DNA of 64,000 nt, from NCBI RefSeq assembly GCF_004346185.1, contig NZ_SMAI01000005.1:248001-312000 (forward strand), written 5' to 3'. The position numbers and the translations under genes were made by a program. Shown here in pieces: positions 19,263 to 27,740 of this stretch. Numbering within the stretch: the stretch's first letter is position 1; every line of letters begins with the position of its first letter. The notes below the pieces were generated by a model. The model was not told where the DNA came from, ran no database searches, and saw only the letters and a program-made list of their open reading frames with translations. Source of the stretch: Aquabacter spiritensis (GTDB lineage Bacteria > Pseudomonadota > Alphaproteobacteria > Rhizobiales > Xanthobacteraceae).

Positions 19263-20206
19263 GTCCGCCCCCCGCGCGCCCGTTTTCCGCCGGCGAGGAC
19301 CAGCAGGACGAGCAGCGGGCCGAACACGATCCGCCAATGCTCGGTGAGATCGGACAGCGCCTCCTCGAGCAGCACCACCAGAAGGGCGCCGAGAAGGGCG
19401 CTGCCGGGCCGGCCGAGGCCGCCCGCCTTCAGCGCCGCCGCCGCCATGCCGCCCGCCACCACCATGACGATCAGCTCGCCCGAGCGATGCCAGGACAGAA
19501 AGGCCGGCGAGACGAATTCGGTGAGATTGGCGAACAGCGCGCCCGACAGCCCGGCGAGCGCGCCGGCAATGCCATAGGCGACGAGGCGATAGGGATAGGG
19601 ATCAAGGCCGAGCGCCCGCACCCGCCGCTCATTGTCCTTCGCCGCCCGCAGGACCCGCCCGAACGGCGCGGCGAGCAGCGCCCCGCACAGCAGCGCGCCG
19701 GCCGCGAGCAGGCCGAGCACCGTATAATGGAAGGCGAGCGGCCCGCGCAGCCAGCGCTCCCCCGCCACCAGCGAGCGCGCGGCGAGCGAGAGCCCGTCAT
19801 CCCCGCCATAGGCCGACAGGCTCTGCGCGACGAAGAACGCCATCTGGCCGAAGGCCAGGGTGATCATGATGAAATAGACGCCGCGCGTCTTCAGCGAGAG
19901 CGCGCCGGTGGCGAGGGCGAACAGGCCGGCCGCCGCCATCGCCACGGGAAAGGCGATCAGCGCCTCGGACACGCCCTCTGCCATCAGGATGCCGACGCCA
20001 TAGGCGCCGATCCCCATCAAGGCGGCATGGCCGAACGAGACCAGGCCGGCGCCGCCGAGGATCAGATCGAGGCTGATTGCGGCGAGCGCGAAGATCATCG
20101 CCCGCGCCAGGAGGGACAGCGTGAAGGTGTCCGCCCAGAGCGGCGCCGCCGCCAGCAGGAGGAACAGGACCAGAGGCAGCCCCAGGGTCTGCGCGAAACG
20201 CGTCAT
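19259..20206 (-). CDS. livM: LivM-type inner-membrane permease
   Basis: A 315-residue membrane protein of the LivM family with GGAGLVSFGHAALMGIGAYGVGI near residues 50-72, GVYFIMITLAFGQMAFF, the YGGDDGLS loop and the coupling segment LRAAKDNERRVRALGLDPYPYRL that contacts the ATPases. About 9-10 hydrophobic helices are visible. It overlaps livH and livG by 4 nt each. The gene order receptor-H-M-G-F is canonical. Confidence 0.92.
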   Translation of the reverse strand: MTRFAQTLGLPLVLFLLLAAAPLWADTFTLSLLARAMIFALAAISLDLILGGAGLVSFGHAALMGIGAYGVGILMAEGVSEALIAFPVAMAAAGLFALATGALSLKTRGVYFIMITLAFGQMAFFVAQSLSAYGGDDGLSLAARSLVAGERWLRGPLAFHYTVLGLLAAGALLCGALLAAPFGRVLRAAKDNERRVRALGLDPYPYRLVAYGIAGALAGLSGALFANLTEFVSPAFLSWHRSGELIVMVVAGGMAAAALKAGGLGRPGSALLGALLVVLLEEALSDLTEHWRIVFGPLLVLLVLAGGKRARGGRT

Positions 20207-21123
20207 GCCGGCGCCGGAAACAGGCCGCGCGGGCGGAAGATCAGGATGCCGGCCATCAGGAGATAGACCGTCATGGAGGCGAGCGCCGGCCCGGCCTGGG
20301 TCGCCGCGGAGGCGGAGAGAACCAGCTTCAGCAGATCGGTGAGGAAGGAGCGGCCGAGCGTGTCGATGAGACCGACCAGCAGCGCCGCGACGAAGGCGCC
20401 GCGGATCGAGCCGATCCCGCCGATGACGATGACGACGAAGGCGAGGATGAGCAGCCCGTCCCCCATGCCGGGCTCGACCGACAGGATCGGCCCCGCCATC
20501 GCCCCGGCAAAGGCCGCCAGCATCGCCCCGAAGGCGAACACCTTGGCGAACAAGGCGCCGATATCGACGCCGAGCGCCGACACCATGGGTGCGTTGGAGG
20601 CCCCCGCCCGCACCAGCATGCCGGCGCGCGTGCGCGTCACCAGCACATAAAGCAGCCCTGCCACGGCGAGCCCGGCGGCCACCAGCGCGAGGCGGTAGAC
20701 CGGATAATTCAGCCCATCCATCAGCCGGATCGAGCCCGACAGCGCCTCCGGCATCGGGATGGCGCGCGGCCCGGCGCCCCACACCAGTTTCACGCCCTCA
20801 TTGACGAACAGGATGACGCCGAAGGTCGCCAGCACCTGTTCGAGATGGTCGCGGCCATAAAGCGGCCGGATCACCAGCCATTCGAGCACGAGCCCGAGCA
20901 CGAGCGCGGCCGCCAGCGCCAGCGGCAGGCCCAGCCAGAAGCTGCCGGTGACGGCGCTGGCCGTCACCATCAGATAGGCACCGAGCATGTACTGGACGCC
21001 GTGCGCGAGATTGATCACGTCCATCACCCCGAACACCAGGGTCAGCCCGGCGGCCACCAGGAACAGCAGGATGCCGAGCTGGAGGCCGTTGAGGACTTGG
21101 ACGAGGACGAGGGTGGTGGACAT
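20203..21123 (-). CDS. livH: LivH-type inner-membrane permease
   Basis: A 306-residue membrane protein with the family core GVMDVINLAHGVQYMLGAYL near residue 32 and the coupling loop MLVRAGASNAPMVSALGVDI near residue 190, ending ILIFRPRGLFPAPA. The ATG at 21123 (MSTTLVLVQ) is preceded by AGAGG. It follows the receptor gene after a stem-loop. Confidence 0.92.
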   Translation of the reverse strand: MSTTLVLVQVLNGLQLGILLFLVAAGLTLVFGVMDVINLAHGVQYMLGAYLMVTASAVTGSFWLGLPLALAAALVLGLVLEWLVIRPLYGRDHLEQVLATFGVILFVNEGVKLVWGAGPRAIPMPEALSGSIRLMDGLNYPVYRLALVAAGLAVAGLLYVLVTRTRAGMLVRAGASNAPMVSALGVDIGALFAKVFAFGAMLAAFAGAMAGPILSVEPGMGDGLLILAFVVIVIGGIGSIRGAFVAALLVGLIDTLGRSFLTDLLKLVLSASAATQAGPALASMTVYLLMAGILIFRPRGLFPAPA

Positions 21124-21141
21124 GCGCCTCTGGAAGCAGGG

Positions 21142-21160
21142 CCCCGCCGGTCCGGCGGGG
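21142..21160 (-). other. stem-loop between receptor and permease genes of the second Liv operon
   Basis: CCCCGCCGG and CCGGCGGGG flank a single T, giving at least a 7-bp stem with a 5-nt GGTCC loop. It lies in the 56-nt gap between the receptor stop (21180) and the livH start (21123). No T-run follows, so it more likely acts as an mRNA stabiliser or attenuator than as a full terminator. Confidence 0.5.
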
Positions 21161-21179
21161 GTCAGGGTGTCGGCCGGCC

Positions 21180-22358
21180 TTACTTCATCGGGCACTTGTC
21201 GGCATAGGCGTCGCCGTCCTCGGCGAACACCTTTTCCGCGATCATCGTCTCGACCTTGCCGTCCGGCCGCTTGCCGACCTTGACGAGGTAGAAGTCCTGG
21301 ATCGGGAACTGGTTGGTGTTGAACTTGAAATTCCCCCGCACGGAGGCGAAGTCGGCCTTCTTCAGCGCCGCGCGCACCGCGTCCTTGTCGGTGAGCTTGC
21401 CGCCGGTCGCCTTGACCGCGCTGGCGATCAGCTTGGCGGCGTCATAGCCCTGCGCCGCATAAAGCGCGGGAATATAGCCATATTCCTTCTCGAACGCGGC
21501 GACGAAGGCCTTGTTGGCCGGCACGTCGAGATCGGGCGCCCAGGCGGCGCCGGAATAGAAGCCGAGGGCCGCCTCGCCGGTGGCGGGGAGCGTCGTCTCG
21601 TCGACGGTGAAGGCCGAGAGGAAGGGGACGGTCTCGGCCAGGCCGGCCTGCCGGTACTGCTTCACGAGATTGACCCCCATGCCGCCGGGCATGAAAGTGA
21701 AGAAGGCGTCGGGCTTGGCGGCTGCGACCTTGGCGAGTTCGGCGGAGAAATCGAGCTGGCCGAGCTGGGTGTAAATCTCGTCCGCGACCTCGCCCTTGTA
21801 ATACCGCTTGAAGCCGGCCAGCGCGTCCTTGCCGGCCTGATAGTTCGGCGCCATCAGCACGACCTTCTTGTAGCCCTTCGCCTGGGCATACTGGCCGAGC
21901 ACTTCGTGATTCTGGTCGTTCTGGTAGGAGGCGGAGAAGAAGAAGGGGCTGCACCCCGCCCCGGCGATCGTCGAGGGTCCGGCATTGCCGGAAATCAGGA
22001 AGGTCTCGGCGCCGGTCACCGGCTTCACCACCGCGCCCATGACGTTGGAGAACACCACGCCGGCGACGAAATCGACCTTGTCGCGCTCGATCAGGCCCTT
22101 GACCTTCTGGACCGCGACGTCGGGCTTCAGCTCGTCGTCGACCACGACCACCTCGGCCGGCTGACCGCCGAGCGTGCCGCCCATCTCCTTGACCGCCAGC
22201 AGGAAGCCGTCGCGCATGTGCTGGCCGAGCACCGCGGAAGGGCCGGACAGGGTCGCGACGAGGCCGACCTTGACCGGATCGGCCGCCGCGACGCCCGCGG
22301 ACACAGCGATCGCCAGCGCCGCCAGTCCCGCGCGACAAGATTGCACTCCACACCGCAT
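21180..22358 (-). CDS. Liv-type ABC transporter substrate-binding protein (Sec-exported)
   Basis: A 392-residue receptor. The N-terminus [20 protein letters not shown] plus AGVAAADP is a Sec signal with cleavage near AAA-DP. The mature protein begins [23 protein letters not shown] and contains [24 protein letters not shown], as in Peripla_BP_6 receptors of the HAAT family. It has [17 protein letters not shown], a segment common in amide/urea and aromatic-acid receptors. It starts the minus-strand operon receptor-livHMGF-PDF-like and is divergent from mnmA. The ligand cannot be read from the sequence. Compared with the first Liv receptor in the window it uses Sec, not Tat. Confidence 0.9.
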   Translation of the reverse strand: MRCGVQSCRAGLAALAIAVSAGVAAADPVKVGLVATLSGPSAVLGQHMRDGFLLAVKEMGGTLGGQPAEVVVVDDELKPDVAVQKVKGLIERDKVDFVAGVVFSNVMGAVVKPVTGAETFLISGNAGPSTIAGAGCSPFFFSASYQNDQNHEVLGQYAQAKGYKKVVLMAPNYQAGKDALAGFKRYYKGEVADEIYTQLGQLDFSAELAKVAAAKPDAFFTFMPGGMGVNLVKQYRQAGLAETVPFLSAFTVDETTLPATGEAALGFYSGAAWAPDLDVPANKAFVAAFEKEYGYIPALYAAQGYDAAKLIASAVKATGGKLTDKDAVRAALKKADFASVRGNFKFNTNQFPIQDFYLVKVGKRPDGKVETMIAEKVFAEDGDAYADKCPMK

Positions 22359-22582
22359 GGCCGCAGGTCCCCGTTTCGATTGATGGCGGCACCCTGGCAT
22401 CGTCGCGCGCGCCTCACAAGCGGGAACAAACAAAAGCCGCGCTTGGCGCCGATAGGGCCGGTTTCGCGACGCGATTGCGGCGGGGCGCCGGCTTCCGTAC
22501 TAATAGGGCGTGCGCCCGGCCGCCGCCGGATGTCCGCATGTTCCGCCACGCTCAACCCCTGACCCGGCAGCCTGCCTCCGCC

Positions 22583-23752
22583 ATGACGCTCGAAGACATC
22601 ATCGGCTCCCCCGACCCCGCCTCGACCCGGGTGGTCGTGGCCATGTCGGGCGGCGTGGATTCCTCGGTGGTCGCCGGGCTTCTGGCGCGCGCCGGCTACG
22701 ATGTCGTGGGCGTCACCCTCCAGCTCTACGACCACGGCGCGGCCGCGCACCGCACGGGGGCCTGCTGCGCCGGGCAGGACATTTACGACGCCCGCCGCGT
22801 CGCCGAGACGCTGGGCATCCCGCATTACGTGCTCGACTATGAGAGCCGCTTCCGCGAGGAGGTCATCGAGCGCTTCGCCGACAGCTATGCCGCGGGCGTG
22901 ACGCCGATCCCCTGCGTCGACTGCAACCGCACCGTCAAGTTCCGCGACCTTCTCGCGACCGCGGGCGACCTCGGCGCGACGATCCTCGCCACCGGCCATT
23001 ACGTGTCGAGCCGCGCTTTGCCGGACGGCCGCCGGGCGCTCTACCGCGCCGCCGAATCGGCGCGCGACCAGAGCTATTTCCTCTATGCGACCACCCAGGC
23101 GCAGCTCGCCGGCCTGCGCTTTCCGCTCGGCCACATGCGCAAGGCCGAGGTGCGCGCGCTCGCCGCCGAACTCGGCCTCGCGGTCGCCGACAAGCCGGAC
23201 AGCCAGGACATCTGCTTCGTTCCCGGCGGCGATTATGCCCAGGTGGTGGAGCGGCTGCGGCCGGAGGCGGGCGAGGCCGGCGACATCGTCCATCTCGACG
23301 GCCGCGTCCTCGGCCGCCATCGCGGCGTGATGCACTACACGATCGGCCAGAGGAAGGGGCTCGGCATCTCCACCCCCGAGCCGCTTTATGTGATCGCGAT
23401 CGACGCCGGCAAGCGCGAGGTCAAGGTCGGCCCGCGCGAGGCGCTCACCGTGCGGACCGTGCGCATCGGCGACATCAACTGGCTGGGCGACACGCCGTTC
23501 GCGGAGGCCTGCGCGGCCAAGACCGAGGTGTTCGCCAAGGTGCGCTCGACCCGCGCGCCGGCCCCCGCGCATCTCGATTGCGACGCGGCCGGGCACCCGG
23601 TGGTGCGGCTGCATCTCGGCGAGGACGGCGTGGCGCCGGGGCAGGCCTGTGTGCTTTATGACGCCGGCACCGATGCGGCGCGGCTGCTCGGCGGCGGCAC
23701 CATCCTGCGCGCGGCGGCCGAAGGCGATCTTTTGAGGGCGCGCGTGGCGTGA
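22583..23752 (+). CDS. mnmA: tRNA-specific 2-thiouridylase MnmA
   Basis: A 389-residue tRNA thiolase that converts U34 to s2U34 in tRNA-Lys, -Glu and -Gln. The N-terminal PP-loop [17 protein letters not shown] lies near residue 18. The two catalytic cysteines are in [11 protein letters not shown] (near 113) and in [13 protein letters not shown] (near 210). [11 protein letters not shown] and the small C-terminal domain follow. The N-terminal [14 protein letters not shown] extension is usual for alphaproteobacterial members. The start at 22583 is preferred over further upstream codons because homologous sequence begins there. Divergent from the Liv receptor gene across 224 nt. Confidence 0.96.
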   Translation: MTLEDIIGSPDPASTRVVVAMSGGVDSSVVAGLLARAGYDVVGVTLQLYDHGAAAHRTGACCAGQDIYDARRVAETLGIPHYVLDYESRFREEVIERFADSYAAGVTPIPCVDCNRTVKFRDLLATAGDLGATILATGHYVSSRALPDGRRALYRAAESARDQSYFLYATTQAQLAGLRFPLGHMRKAEVRALAAELGLAVADKPDSQDICFVPGGDYAQVVERLRPEAGEAGDIVHLDGRVLGRHRGVMHYTIGQRKGLGISTPEPLYVIAIDAGKREVKVGPREALTVRTVRIGDINWLGDTPFAEACAAKTEVFAKVRSTRAPAPAHLDCDAAGHPVVRLHLGEDGVAPGQACVLYDAGTDAARLLGGGTILRAAAEGDLLRARVA

Positions 23753-23788
23753 CACCGCCGCGCAGGTAGAGCTGGGACGAACACCGCC

Positions 23789-24433
23789 ATGACGGTTCAG
23801 TACGATCTCGAGGGTCAGAAACGGGCCTATGCGAAATGGGCGCCGATCTACGATTCGGTCTATGTGAAGCTGCTGGCGGACGCCCAGCGCAAGGCGGCGC
23901 AGGCGGCGGCGCGGTGCGGACCGGACATTCTGGAGGTCGGGGTGGGGACCGGGCTGGTCCTGCCTTATTATCCCGCCGGCTGCCGCGTTTCCGGCATCGA
24001 CCTGTCGTTCGAAATGCTGCGCAAGGCGGTGGAGAAGACCAAGCGCCGCGGCCTCACCCAGGTGCGCCTCCTCGCCGCCATGGATGCCTGCGCGCTCGGC
24101 TTTGCCGACGAGAGCTTCGATGCGGTCACCGTGCCCTTCGTCATCACGTTGGTTCCCGACCCGGAGGGCGCGCTCGACGAGATGCGCCGCGTGCTGAAGC
24201 CGGGCGGCGAGATCATCATCGCCTCCAAGCTCGGCGCCAATGAGGGGCCGGCCATGCATGTCGAGCAGGCGCTTGCGCCTCTGGTCAAGAAGGTCGGCTG
24301 GAGCATCGCCTTCAAGGCCGGCCGCCTCTCCGCCTGGGCGGCGCGCCATCCCGACATGGAGATGATCGAAATCTCCCCGGTCTTCCCCGCCGGCTTCTTC
24401 AAACTCGCCCGCCTGCGCAAGGCGGCGCGGTAG
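23789..24433 (+). CDS. pmtA: class I SAM methyltransferase, PmtA-like (phosphatidylethanolamine N-methyltransferase)
   Basis: A 214-residue Rossmann methyltransferase. YAKWAPIYDSVYVKLLADAQRKAA is the N-terminal helix typical of the Rhodobacter/Bradyrhizobium PmtA group. SAM motif I is ILEVGVGTGLVLPYYP (near residue 50), then GIDLSFEMLRKAVEK (motif Post I) and MDACALGFADESFDAVTVPFVITLVPDPEGAL. The ending FPAGFFKLARLRK is shared with PmtA proteins. The reaction would be three SAM-dependent methylations of phosphatidylethanolamine to phosphatidylcholine at the membrane surface. A UbiE-type quinone methyltransferase is the main alternative. Confidence 0.75.
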   Translation: MTVQYDLEGQKRAYAKWAPIYDSVYVKLLADAQRKAAQAAARCGPDILEVGVGTGLVLPYYPAGCRVSGIDLSFEMLRKAVEKTKRRGLTQVRLLAAMDACALGFADESFDAVTVPFVITLVPDPEGALDEMRRVLKPGGEIIIASKLGANEGPAMHVEQALAPLVKKVGWSIAFKAGRLSAWAARHPDMEMIEISPVFPAGFFKLARLRKAAR

Positions 24434-24521
24434 GGGGCGGGGCAAGCGGCGCGCGAGTGGCATCACGTTACGGAGCAGCAACTTGATGTAGCATACCGTG
24501 CGGGGTCGCGCGGAGGGGCGG

Positions 24522-25004
24522 GTGACAATCAGACTTAGGCGCATCTTGCGGGCGCCAAAATCGGATATCAGGGTTGGGTCGTGGCATTCAGGGAAAGTCC
24601 CCAAAGCGGACTTCCCGATGGCAAAGCGAGCCTATGGTCTCGGCAACTCCTATCGCTGGTGCGTCGTGTCCTTCATCGCGCTCAGCATGGAGTGCAAGGT
24701 TTTGGTCGTTTTCAATTCTGGGAAGCAGAAGTTTGAGGCGATCCTCGGCACCATCGGAAGCGGAGCATTGCGCGTTCTCTGCTCTTACGAATATCACCCG
24801 TCGGAGCCGGGCTGGCACTGCCATGCGACGTGCGACGACGTGGAAAAGGTGCCAGGTGGATACATGCGCGGCCCCTGGGTTAAACGCATCCCGCACGCAA
24901 AGCGGACACACCGACGCCAAGAGTTGGGTATCACGGACGAACAATCGGCGCAGCGGTTCGCTCTCAAGTTCTATAGGATAGAGGTGAAAGGCTCGCTGCT
25001 ATGA
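24522..25004 (+). CDS. hypothetical protein, first gene of a two-gene lower-GC cassette
   Basis: A protein of about 160 residues that I do not recognise. The GTG at 24522 is chosen because GGAGG lies at 24512-24516, five bases upstream; an ATG at 24618 (MAKRAYGLGNSYRW) would give a 128-residue form, and a GTG at 24498 is also open. The body has a compact beta-rich pattern (CKVLVVFNSGKQKFEAILG; VLCSYEYHPSEPGWHCHATC) with a His-x-His-x-x-Cys cluster that could bind metal, then a basic stretch KRIPHAKRTHRR and the C-terminal FALKFYRIEVKGSLL. Its stop overlaps the ATG of the DUF1828 gene (ATGA at 25001-25004), so the two are co-translated. Base composition is lower in GC than the flanking genes, suggesting transfer. 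Confidence 0.65.
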   Translation: MTIRLRRILRAPKSDIRVGSWHSGKVPKADFPMAKRAYGLGNSYRWCVVSFIALSMECKVLVVFNSGKQKFEAILGTIGSGALRVLCSYEYHPSEPGWHCHATCDDVEKVPGGYMRGPWVKRIPHAKRTHRRQELGITDEQSAQRFALKFYRIEVKGSLL

Positions 25005-25789
25005 AGGATGAGATTTGCAGAGCCTTTTGCGAAGAAATTCGCATCAGGGAGGTGCCGGCGGGCCTCGCCATAGGGACGGCCTTCCGCCGCGCTGATGGTG
25101 ACGCCATCGGCTTCTACGTCATCAAGAACTCGCTCGAAAGCAACTTGGCGCGTCTGGAGGACGATGGAACGACCATCCCGTACCTGGAAGCGGCGGGTGT
25201 GGATTTCGACACTCAGACCCGCCAAAAAGCATTCTCAGCCATCCTCGAAGAATATGGCGCTCACTACGATCTGGATGAGGCCGTCATTCGTACTCCGGAT
25301 ATGCCGGAGCACGAAATTGCGAGGGCATCGATCGGATTTGCGGCACTTTTGTTGCGCCTGTCCGACTTTCTGCTCCTGAGCCAAGAGCATGTCGAAAGCG
25401 CGTTTAAGGACGACGCAAAAAAACGCATCAAAGAAGCGATCGGCACTCGCGCAAAAATCGAAGACGACGCGGCGGTAAGCGACCACTTAAGTGAGGTTAA
25501 ACCGGACCTTTTAATCCGAGCCCCCAATCGCGAGCCAGTTGCGATCTTCCTGGCGCAGTCCGCGCAGCGCGTGAACGACGCTATATTTTTGCAAATGGCA
25601 GCCTTGTACGAGTCAAGAGAGGCCCTTTCGGTGATTGCCTTGCTGGAGGGCGACAGCTCAATTTCTTCTAAACTGCGTCAACGTGCATCAAATCGCCTCA
25701 CCGCATTGCCGGTGTACCGTCATGACGAAGCGCAGGCGATCCAAAGAATTGTTCGAGAGGCTGTGGGCGCCGAAGGATTGCTGCATTGA
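25001..25789 (+). CDS. DUF1828-domain protein (with DUF1829-like C-terminal part)
   Basis: A 262-residue protein. Residues about 30-95 match the DUF1828 pattern: AIGTAFRRADGDAIGFYVIK, LEDDGTTIPYLEAAGVDFDT and ILEEYGAHYDLDEAVI. The C-terminal half (KPDLLIRAPNREPVAIFLAQS; LSVIALLEGDSSISSK) has the alternating strand/helix layout expected of the DUF1829 partner domain. DUF1828/1829 proteins are sporadic, often near phage or mobile genes, and have no known function. The gene is translationally coupled to the preceding unknown gene and ends about 185 nt before a tRNA gene. GC content is visibly lower (31 of 60 bases at 25561-25620). Confidence 0.7.
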   Translation: MKDEICRAFCEEIRIREVPAGLAIGTAFRRADGDAIGFYVIKNSLESNLARLEDDGTTIPYLEAAGVDFDTQTRQKAFSAILEEYGAHYDLDEAVIRTPDMPEHEIARASIGFAALLLRLSDFLLLSQEHVESAFKDDAKKRIKEAIGTRAKIEDDAAVSDHLSEVKPDLLIRAPNREPVAIFLAQSAQRVNDAIFLQMAALYESREALSVIALLEGDSSISSKLRQRASNRLTALPVYRHDEAQAIQRIVREAVGAEGLLH

Positions 25790-25905
25790 ACGCGAAATCC
25801 GACATGCGGCCGGATGAATGGGGCCGCTTGAAAGGCGTGTGCCCAAGCCCAAAACGCACCTAACCGAGAATTTCGTACCGCCCCCACTACACGCCACACC
25901 CTTCC

Positions 25906-25935
25906 TTGACACCCGCGGGCCGGCGCCTCTATATC
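25906..25935 (+). promoter_or_regulatory. sigma-70-type promoter of the tRNA-Met gene
   Basis: A consensus TTGACA (25906-25911) is followed after 17 nt by CTATAT (25929-25934; TATATC at 25930 with 18 nt spacing is equivalent). Initiation near 25942 would leave a leader of about 30 nt before the tRNA 5' end. This is the best -35/-10 pair I see in the window. Confidence 0.75.
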
Positions 25936-25973
25936 GCGACTTCCAGCGTGCCGGACTTGTCCGGCGGCGCCGT

Positions 25974-26050
25974 GGCAGCGTAGCTCAGCTGGTGAGAGCG
26001 CCGGATTCATAACCCGGAGGTCGGCGGTTCAAATCCGCCCGCTGCTACCA
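25974..26050 (+). tRNA. tRNA-Met (anticodon CAT)
   Basis: A 77-nt cloverleaf with encoded CCA. The acceptor GGCAGCG pairs with CGCTGCT (one G-T at the end), the D stem is GCTC/GAGC, the anticodon loop is TTCATAA, the T stem-loop contains GGTTCAAATCC, and the discriminator is A. The anticodon stem has an A-C pair next to the loop. The body looks like an elongator tRNA-Met; a CAT anticodon could also belong to the lysidine-modified tRNA-Ile2, which I consider less likely. The 5' end has a good promoter just upstream. Confidence 0.93.
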
Positions 26051-26149
26051 GATCTTCCGGTCCGCCGGGTCCCCGTCTGCATCCTGCCCCGCCCGTCCGA
26101 AGCCCGCCGGTCCGCGCGGCGCGCGGGCACCGCTTGGGCCCCCGCCCTC

Positions 26150-27592
26150 TCACAGGAAATAGAGATAGGTCAGCAGCGCGAAGCAGGGCAGCAGGAAGAG
26201 GCAAGACCAGGCCATGTAGCCGAAGAAGCTCGGCATCTTCACGCCGCGGTGGCGGGCGATCGAGAGCACCATGAAGTTCGGCGCGTTGCCGATATAGGTC
26301 ATGGCGCCCATGAAGACCGCGCCGGCCGAGATCGCCTCCAGCGTCACCGCCAAAGGCCCCATCAAGGTCGCGGCATTGCCGCCGGCGAGGTTGAAGAAGA
26401 CCAGATAGGTCGGGGCATTGTCGAGGAAGGACGAGAGCCCCCCGGTCAGCCAGAAATACCAGACATTGACCGGCTCGCCGGCATCCCCGGTCACCAGATC
26501 GACCAGCGGCGCGAAGGCCCCGGCCGAGCCGGCCCGCAGGATCGCGATGACCGGGATGATGGTCAGGAAGATGGCGGCGAACAGCTTCGCCACTTCGAGG
26601 ATCGGCTCCCAGTCGAAGCCGTTGCGCTCGCGCACCAGCTTGGGCGTGATGAGGAGCGAGAGCACGGCGATCGCCAGCAGCAGGACGTCGCGCAGCACCC
26701 ACTGCAATTCCACGCTCGTCCCATAGACCTGGAAGCTGATGCCCGGCTTCCACAGCGCGCTGAGCAGGATCGCGCCGATAATGCCGGCGAGCAGCGGGAT
26801 GTTCTGCAGCCCGCGCACCGAAACGCGCTCGGTGTCCGGCGTCGGATCGCGCAGCGGCTGCGTCTCCTTGGCGTAGAAATAGCGGTCGAGCAAATAGAAG
26901 ACGGTCAGCAGGATGCCGGCGACCACAACGGTGTCGTGGAACAGATGGGTGGTGGTCCAGAAGAAGCTGACGCCCTTCAGGAAGCCGAGAAAGAGCGGGG
27001 GATCGCCGAGCGGGGTGAGCGAGCCGCCGATGTTCGACACCAGGAAGATGAAGAACACGACGGTATGCACATTGTACCGCCGGTTGTCGTTGGCGCGCAG
27101 CAGCGGCCGGATCAGCACCATGGAGGCGCCGGTGGTGCCGATCAGGCTGGCGATCACCGTGCCGAAGGCGAGGATGGCGGTGTTGGTGGCCGGGCTGCCA
27201 TGGATGTTGCCGACCACCAGAATGCCGCCGGACACCGTGAACAGCGCGAACAGCAGGATGATGAAGGGGATATATTCCAGGAGCGCGGTATGGACCACTT
27301 CGTGCGCGGTCAGACCGGGGCCGTAGGTGAGCGCGAAGGGGACCAGAAAGGCGAGGGCCCAGACCAGCGCCACCTTGCCGTAATGGTGGTGCCAGAAGCG
27401 GTTGGCGAGCAGCGGGAACAGCGCGATCGACAGCAGCATGCCGACGAAGGGAAGCGCCCAGAGGAACGGCAGGCTCGCCCCGTCTATGGCGACGCCGCCG
27501 GGCACCGCGGCGGCGGCGGCGGAACACAGGGAAAGGCTCGCGGCACCCGCCGTCGCGCCGATCGCGGCGCCGCTCCACACTCCTGCCCGCAC
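26150..27592 (-). CDS. NhaD-type Na+/H+ antiporter (ion transporter superfamily)
   Basis: A 480-residue membrane protein with about 12-13 hydrophobic segments after a signal-like N-terminus. Diagnostic segments are NRFWHHHYGKVALVWAL, GGILVVGNIHGSPATNTAILAFGT, the NIGGSLTPLGDPPLFLGFLKG loop characteristic of the NhaD/ArsB/CitM fold, and near the end WLTGGLSSFLDNAPTYLVFF and TYIGNAPNFMVLSIA. It would exchange cytoplasmic Na+ (or Li+) for protons. The start is the GTG at 27592 with AGGGGGACG upstream. Divergent from leuS and facing the tRNA gene. Confidence 0.85.
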   Translation of the reverse strand: MRAGVWSGAAIGATAGAASLSLCSAAAAAVPGGVAIDGASLPFLWALPFVGMLLSIALFPLLANRFWHHHYGKVALVWALAFLVPFALTYGPGLTAHEVVHTALLEYIPFIILLFALFTVSGGILVVGNIHGSPATNTAILAFGTVIASLIGTTGASMVLIRPLLRANDNRRYNVHTVVFFIFLVSNIGGSLTPLGDPPLFLGFLKGVSFFWTTTHLFHDTVVVAGILLTVFYLLDRYFYAKETQPLRDPTPDTERVSVRGLQNIPLLAGIIGAILLSALWKPGISFQVYGTSVELQWVLRDVLLLAIAVLSLLITPKLVRERNGFDWEPILEVAKLFAAIFLTIIPVIAILRAGSAGAFAPLVDLVTGDAGEPVNVWYFWLTGGLSSFLDNAPTYLVFFNLAGGNAATLMGPLAVTLEAISAGAVFMGAMTYIGNAPNFMVLSIARHRGVKMPSFFGYMAWSCLFLLPCFALLTYLYFL

Positions 27593-27740
27593 GTCGTCCC
27601 CCTGCCCAGCCTCTGCCCGTCATTTTGATGGACGATGCGGCGGGGCAAGGCAAGGCGGATCCCCGTCCCGGCGCTGCGCCGGTTGACCCCGCTTCCGCTT
27701 TCTGTCCTAGTCCCGCCGCTCCTAAGACCCGCACGAGATC

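Noticed and set aside
24434-26050. Integration site of a mobile element at tRNA-Met
   Set aside because: I looked for a repeat of the tRNA 3' end on the cassette side and for an integrase gene and found neither. The cassette lies on the 5' side of the tRNA, which is not the usual place.
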